Assembly: GCA_023382535.1 (NCBI GenBank)
Contig: JAHDWA010000128.1
Coordinates: 1 to 17,098, forward strand
DNA: 17,098 nt
Direction: 5' to 3'
Origin: Anaerolineae bacterium
GTDB taxonomy: Bacteria; Chloroflexota; Anaerolineae; 4572-78; J111
Position numbers and translations under genes: made by a program. The notes beneath the pieces were generated by a model. It saw nothing but the letters and a program-made list of their open reading frames with translations. It had not been told where the DNA came from and ran no database searches. Positions 14,701 through 17,098 of this stretch are shown here, piece after piece. Position 1 is the first letter of the stretch, and every line of letters starts with the position of its first letter.

Positions 14701-16613
14701 AAACCAGCTACAATTTGACGGGCAGTGACGATCAAGGCTATCTCGAAACCTCGGTTGATGGGGTCAATTGGGACACAGCCGCCACTTTTGCCGGTAATTC
14801 GTCCTGGTTAACTCGAGTAGTGGACCTGAGCCATTTAGCCGGACAAAATTCAGTTTTGCTGCGCTTCCGCCTGGCCTCTGCTGCCGGTGCTCCAGATGAC
14901 TATTGGGCCATTGATGATATTCTAATAGCGGACATGGCTCCCCCTCCAGCCCCCCCGACAGCGACACCTACCTCGACGGCGACGTCAACACCGACAGCGA
15001 CGTCAACGCCGACCGCTACTCAGATTGCCTCTCCATCTCCTTCGACGGCGACAAACACGCCGACGTCAACGCCGACGGCGACATCCACAGTCTCCGGTCC
15101 ACCGCCAACGGCCACTTCCACTCCCAGTGGACCGGCAGGGCTGGAAGGTTACTGGTCGCTTAACGAGGCGAGCGGGCAGCGGGGGGACAGTTCGGGTCGG
15201 GGCAATCACCTGACTGACAACAACACGGTTGCTTCGAGAGGGGGAGTGGTTGGATTGGCAGCGGATTTTGAAAGCAGCAACCAGGAGTATCTGTCGCTCG
15301 GCGATGCGGCTCAAAACGGACTGGACTTGACGGGCAGTTTGACCCTGCTGGGCTGGTTCAACGCCGAAAGACTGGATACCAACTACCAGGTCTTCGCCGG
15401 CAAATATGACTATGGCAGCAGGAACCGGGCCTATCGGATTGATTGGCGGGGCAACAACAAGTTAGGTTTTATCGTCTCGCCCGATGGGACTGCCCCCAGC
15501 GATTATACGCTGGAAGCGACCCCTGGGTTTACCCTCAGTCCGGGCACCTGGTATCATGTGGCGGCCGTGTTCAACGCCTCCCAAAAAACGATGAGCCTGT
15601 ACCTCAATGGCGACCTGGTCGCTTCCCGCTCGGTGACGTACAGCACCGTCTTCAACAGTTCGGCTGCCTTTACCCTGGGGGCCAATCTTTATAAGGGAGC
15701 GCCCGCTCAGTTCTTTGACGGCCTCCTGGACGAATGGCGTGTCTTCAGCCGTCCCCTCTCTGAAACTGAAATAGAAAACATCGTGGGGGCGGAGATAGGC
15801 TCTCTGCCCCCGACGGCGACACCTACTCCCTCGCCGACAAACACACCGACATCTCCTTCGACGGCGACAAACACGCCGACGTCAACGCCGACGGCGACAT
15901 CCACAGTCTCCGGTCCACCGCCAACGGCCACTTCCACTCCCAGTGGACCGGCAGGGCTGGAAGGTTACTGGTCGCTTAACGAGGCGAGCGGGCAGCGGGG
16001 GGACAGTTCGGGTCGGGGCAATCACCTGACTGACAACAACACGGTTGCTTCGAGAGGGGGAGTGGTTGGATTGGCAGCGGATTTTGAAAGCAGCAACCAG
16101 GAGTATCTGTCGCTCGGCGATGCGGCTCAAAACGGACTGGACTTGACGGGCAGTTTGACCCTGCTGGGCTGGTTCAACGCCGAAAGACTGGATACCAACT
16201 ACCAGGTCTTCGCCGGCAAATATGACTATGGCAGCAGGAACCGGGCCTATCGGATTGATTGGCGGGGCAACAACAAGTTAGGTTTTATCGTCTCGCCCGA
16301 TGGGACTGCCCCCAGCGATTATACGCTGGAAGCGACCCCTGGGTTTACCCTCAGTCCGGGCACCTGGTATCATGTGGCGGCCGTGTTCAACGCCTCCCAA
16401 AAAACGATGAGCCTGTACCTCAATGGCGACCTGGTCGCTTCCCGCTCGGTGACGTACAGCACCGTCTTCAACAGTTCGGCTGCCTTTACCCTGGGGGCCA
16501 ATCTTTATAAGGGAGCGCCCGCTCAGTTCTTTGACGGCCTCCTGGACGAATGGCGTGTCTTCAGCCGTCCCCTCTCTGAAACTGAAATAGAAAATCTTAT
16601 GAACTCGCCTTGA
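11721..16613 (+). CDS. Giant secreted modular protein: transglutaminase-like, beta-sandwich repeats, MAM-like and two LamG domains
   Basis: 1630 residues from ATG 11721. A signal peptide covers about 1-32, with likely cleavage after TA in PIATAQG. Asp-rich Ca-binding-like loops are DLDGDGLANE (42-51) and DPDSDDDNLTDGEE (about 71-84). Residues about 150-225 resemble the N-terminal beta-sandwich of animal-type transglutaminases (VVVRRGSTFTV; VGKYTLQL). The papain-like core spans about 280-400, with Cys352 (RQQCSNVSGLLTAFLRGGG), GIAARPV and His384 (FDHATEVW); the Asp expected just after W394 is not there. Three related beta-sandwich repeats begin near 559, 694 and 824 (each with a G-P-Y-T/I signature). 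A MAM-like jelly roll spans 935-1071. Thr/Pro-rich linkers flank LamG-like domains at about 1139-1355 and 1411-1624, which are identical. No sortase or PEP-CTERM signal is visible at the end. Likely role: extracellular matrix or surface protein binding glycans or proteins. The YraN gene starts 3 bp later. Confidence 0.9.
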   Translation: MPRYSIFKAILLLCLAAIPVTPVLPAPIATAQGANEFFLAPDLDGDGLANEIETNGWWNGAGGPYLTNPLDPDSDDDNLTDGEEKLFDSNPNNSASPGIYVIYDAALKTKEYYPWQQYGHLLIARGDAVGSSFVPPNPDDIDVQKNLGTNLDAVVVRRGSTFTVGGPLNASLGIVKSLATLTTLSPVQDPATGLWQVTVPADGTVGKYTLQLGSKSLDLLVIFELPTPGGELTQLGLEKFVYDDDPNKTFDEKAVLLGEKTYPPTTGTPYDSQLSSSNFIAEGIPYTFKNEQYNRYLLENYIIGTINGLTSQKAAADALTDKVDALTVFRNPRVLLSSWNTLNPGSNPRQQCSNVSGLLTAFLRGGGIAARPVIVDWRNTTFDHATEVWLNNEWRVYRGYNKFEMKSSPDNTKIGCDSSIWPKCGSDVDFSRFDWGQTIYKPWHSGGSGSSGGNVIVSGDSSWDSTGLAYRWASWSINSININNKRISTQNSKYWAGWGWTQEPANRGNPGWPPAPPATVAAASLTSTKGNFTSYFPLLMSNGAGGIPLLTELGPVVAEYGLDTNANGRYDQLILEVEVTTTQPGGYWLWGQLAASRPEPSLNYTGGIISEALIPLNLVAGRQIVQVSFEGPDFALSGVDGPYILQNLRLTNVVDPGPNDFMNQSLAYRQDAHITNPYQVENFEDYGATLSNGYSHAILDSNQDGQPDTVAVMSKITVSQPGNYTVEGSLYDSQGNFIGYASWSGAGPEVILRFEDVDGGVGPYTLQELTLLNAQGQIIDDTPGVAYTIEAATALASTSSASFEVPQGDLAAAGSVITPTNTIESQVNGNLQIDTGVQVAAAGSYKLEAWLADAAGNLLTWAAGPPTVLATGQQTLSLTFEGRSIRDRGVNGPYTIVALKILNANANYQVLDKVNVALTTRAYNRNQFTGTGISFEDFVEQGGSQWISEPGWEISANRYFSPSHAWFGSHADASLTLDTPLNFSAVAQPGLKFQTSYNLTGSDDQGYLETSVDGVNWDTAATFAGNSSWLTRVVDLSHLAGQNSVLLRFRLASAAGAPDDYWAIDDILIADMAPPPAPPTATPTSTATSTPTATSTPTATQIASPSPSTATNTPTSTPTATSTVSGPPPTATSTPSGPAGLEGYWSLNEASGQRGDSSGRGNHLTDNNTVASRGGVVGLAADFESSNQEYLSLGDAAQNGLDLTGSLTLLGWFNAERLDTNYQVFAGKYDYGSRNRAYRIDWRGNNKLGFIVSPDGTAPSDYTLEATPGFTLSPGTWYHVAAVFNASQKTMSLYLNGDLVASRSVTYSTVFNSSAAFTLGANLYKGAPAQFFDGLLDEWRVFSRPLSETEIENIVGAEIGSLPPTATPTPSPTNTPTSPSTATNTPTSTPTATSTVSGPPPTATSTPSGPAGLEGYWSLNEASGQRGDSSGRGNHLTDNNTVASRGGVVGLAADFESSNQEYLSLGDAAQNGLDLTGSLTLLGWFNAERLDTNYQVFAGKYDYGSRNRAYRIDWRGNNKLGFIVSPDGTAPSDYTLEATPGFTLSPGTWYHVAAVFNASQKTMSLYLNGDLVASRSVTYSTVFNSSAAFTLGANLYKGAPAQFFDGLLDEWRVFSRPLSETEIENLMNSP
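15034..15778 (+). repeat. Direct repeat copy 1 encoding part of the Thr/Pro linker and LamG domain 1
   Basis: 745 bp that recur at 15850-16594 with an offset of 816 bp (272 codons, in frame). No difference was found on reading the two copies side by side. The match breaks at 15033/15849 (c/a) and 15779/16595 (c/t). The encoded unit is the linker SPSTATNTPT... plus one complete LamG-like domain ending SETEIEN. Confidence 0.95.
15850..16594 (+). repeat. Direct repeat copy 2 encoding part of the Thr/Pro linker and LamG domain 2
   Basis: Second copy of the 745-bp unit. A 71-bp unique spacer (15779-15849) encoding more Thr/Pro linker separates it from copy 1. The protein ends six codons after the copy (LMNSP and stop). 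Confidence 0.95.
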
Positions 16614-16616
16614 GAT

Positions 16617-16976
16617 ATGGACCAACGCCGGCAAACCGGACGCCGTGGCGAAGACATCGCGGCTTCGTTTCTAACGGGAAAAGGCTACCAGATCATCGAG
16701 CGCAACTGGCGCTGTGCCGTGGGTGAACTGGATTTAATTGCCCAGAAACATGGGGCTCTCGTATTTGTCGAGGTCCGCACGCGCAGTGGGTTACGCTTTG
16801 GCCTGGCCGAGGAGAGTATCACACCGGCCAAACAAGCGCGGCTCGTTGAACTGGCCCAGACTTACCTCCAAGAAAAGGGACTTGCGGGAGAGCAGTGGCG
16901 AATTGACGTCGTCGCTGTGCAACTGGGGCGAGGACTGCCGCAAATCAATCACATTGAAAATGCGGTGGGATGGTAA
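16617..16976 (+). CDS. yraN: YraN family protein (UPF0102, predicted PD-(D/E)XK-fold nuclease)
   Basis: 119 residues, the usual length for this family. The signatures are TGRRGEDIAASFLTGKGYQI (7-26), ERNWRC (28-33), GELDLIA (36-42) and LVFVEVRTRSGLRFG (48-62), followed by the conserved K-x-x-R-L and a RIDVVAV strand (95-101). Expected nuclease residues Glu12, Asp39 and Glu52 are present; the lysine of the E-x-K motif is Arg54 here. The biochemical role of YraN proteins is not settled; a DNA-processing nuclease is the usual prediction. It starts 3 bp after the stop of the giant secreted protein, without a clear Shine-Dalgarno, so it is probably read through translational coupling on the same message. 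This pairing with a surface protein looks like chance or operon sharing rather than shared function. Confidence 0.93.
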   Translation: MDQRRQTGRRGEDIAASFLTGKGYQIIERNWRCAVGELDLIAQKHGALVFVEVRTRSGLRFGLAEESITPAKQARLVELAQTYLQEKGLAGEQWRIDVVAVQLGRGLPQINHIENAVGW

Positions 16977-17098
16977 GGTAACGGTCAATAGTCAATGATG
17001 TCTGGTGATGGAGGTGAGGGTGATGACCACCACCACGATTTTATTATACTCATTTAGGAAAGGATGTTGCATTTGATTGAATAGACTGGACATAAGCG
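16977..17098. other. Right-edge intergenic tail
   Basis: 122 bp after yraN with no confident gene. It holds the short repeat above and a purine-rich ggaggtgaggg (17010-17020) ahead of an ATG at 17023 that opens a 17-codon frame (MTTTTILLYSF...). It also has an ATTATA (17043-17048) that would be a TATAAT on the minus strand. None of these is strong enough to call as a gene. Confidence 0.5.
16983..16998. repeat. Third copy of the tcaatagt-type repeat
   Basis: ggtcaatagtcaatga directly after yraN, like the strings at 2250-2280 and 9622-9650. Short, so the assignment is tentative. Confidence 0.35.

Noticed and set aside
14940..15110. Short repeated units that at first glance resemble a repeat array such as CRISPR.
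   Set aside because: The units are 6-12 bp, in frame, and encode the Thr/Pro linker; there are no regular spacers.
17023..17076. 17-codon frame (MTTTTILLYSF...) after ggaggtgaggg, as an attenuator leader peptide.
   Set aside because: Too close to the edge to see any downstream gene or attenuator structure, and an overlapping frame from 16995 is equally open.

Overview
The window looks like a piece of a Chloroflexota genome, probably Anaerolineae-like. This is an inference from protein style: a giant secreted protein with Thr/Pro-rich linkers (TPTAT type), a short Y-F-P-L-L-M-S-N motif of the kind seen in secreted proteins of this phylum, a Ycf46-like AAA ATPase, a TPR/L,D-transpeptidase fusion and a cNMP-binding patatin. 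No rRNA, tRNA, CRISPR array, integrase or transposase was seen. Coding density is high, with nine genes, one of them cut by the left edge.

Layout, left to right. (1) 1-2158, minus strand: a cNMP-binding/patatin-like phospholipase gene followed by a GAF-domain gene that runs off the left edge; a good sigma70-type promoter lies upstream of the patatin gene. (2) 2468-4021, plus strand: a membrane-anchored TPR protein with a C-terminal L,D-transpeptidase domain. (3) 4132-6513, minus strand: the large molybdopterin-binding subunit of a xanthine/CO-dehydrogenase-type hydroxylase, without its usual FeS and FAD partners nearby. (4) 6684-11333, minus strand: a three-gene cluster transcribed as Ycf46-like AAA ATPase, then a polytopic membrane protein, then a two-TM protein with FlgD-type Ig domains on both sides of the membrane. 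(5) 11721-16976, plus strand, divergent from the cluster: a 1630-residue secreted modular protein followed after 3 bp by a YraN-type nuclease gene.

How the genes may work together. The three-gene cluster has the parts list of an uncharacterised envelope machine: a cytosolic ATPase, a multispanning channel or scaffold, and an Ig-fold protein bridging the membrane. No known system was recognised in it. The divergent giant protein begins with Ca-binding-like Asp loops and then shows a region resembling an animal-type transglutaminase (N-terminal beta-sandwich plus a Cys/His core, third catalytic Asp not visible). It continues with three beta-sandwich repeats, a MAM-like jelly roll and two LamG domains. 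The LamG domains are encoded by a 745-bp direct duplication that reads as identical at the DNA level.

The intergenic DNA is unusually structured. There are inverted-repeat elements at 6585-6687, 9637-9715 and about 11426-11525, and short AT-rich tcaatagt/gaatgg-type repeats at three places. These look like small non-autonomous or REP-like repeats; assigning them to a family needs a genome-wide search.
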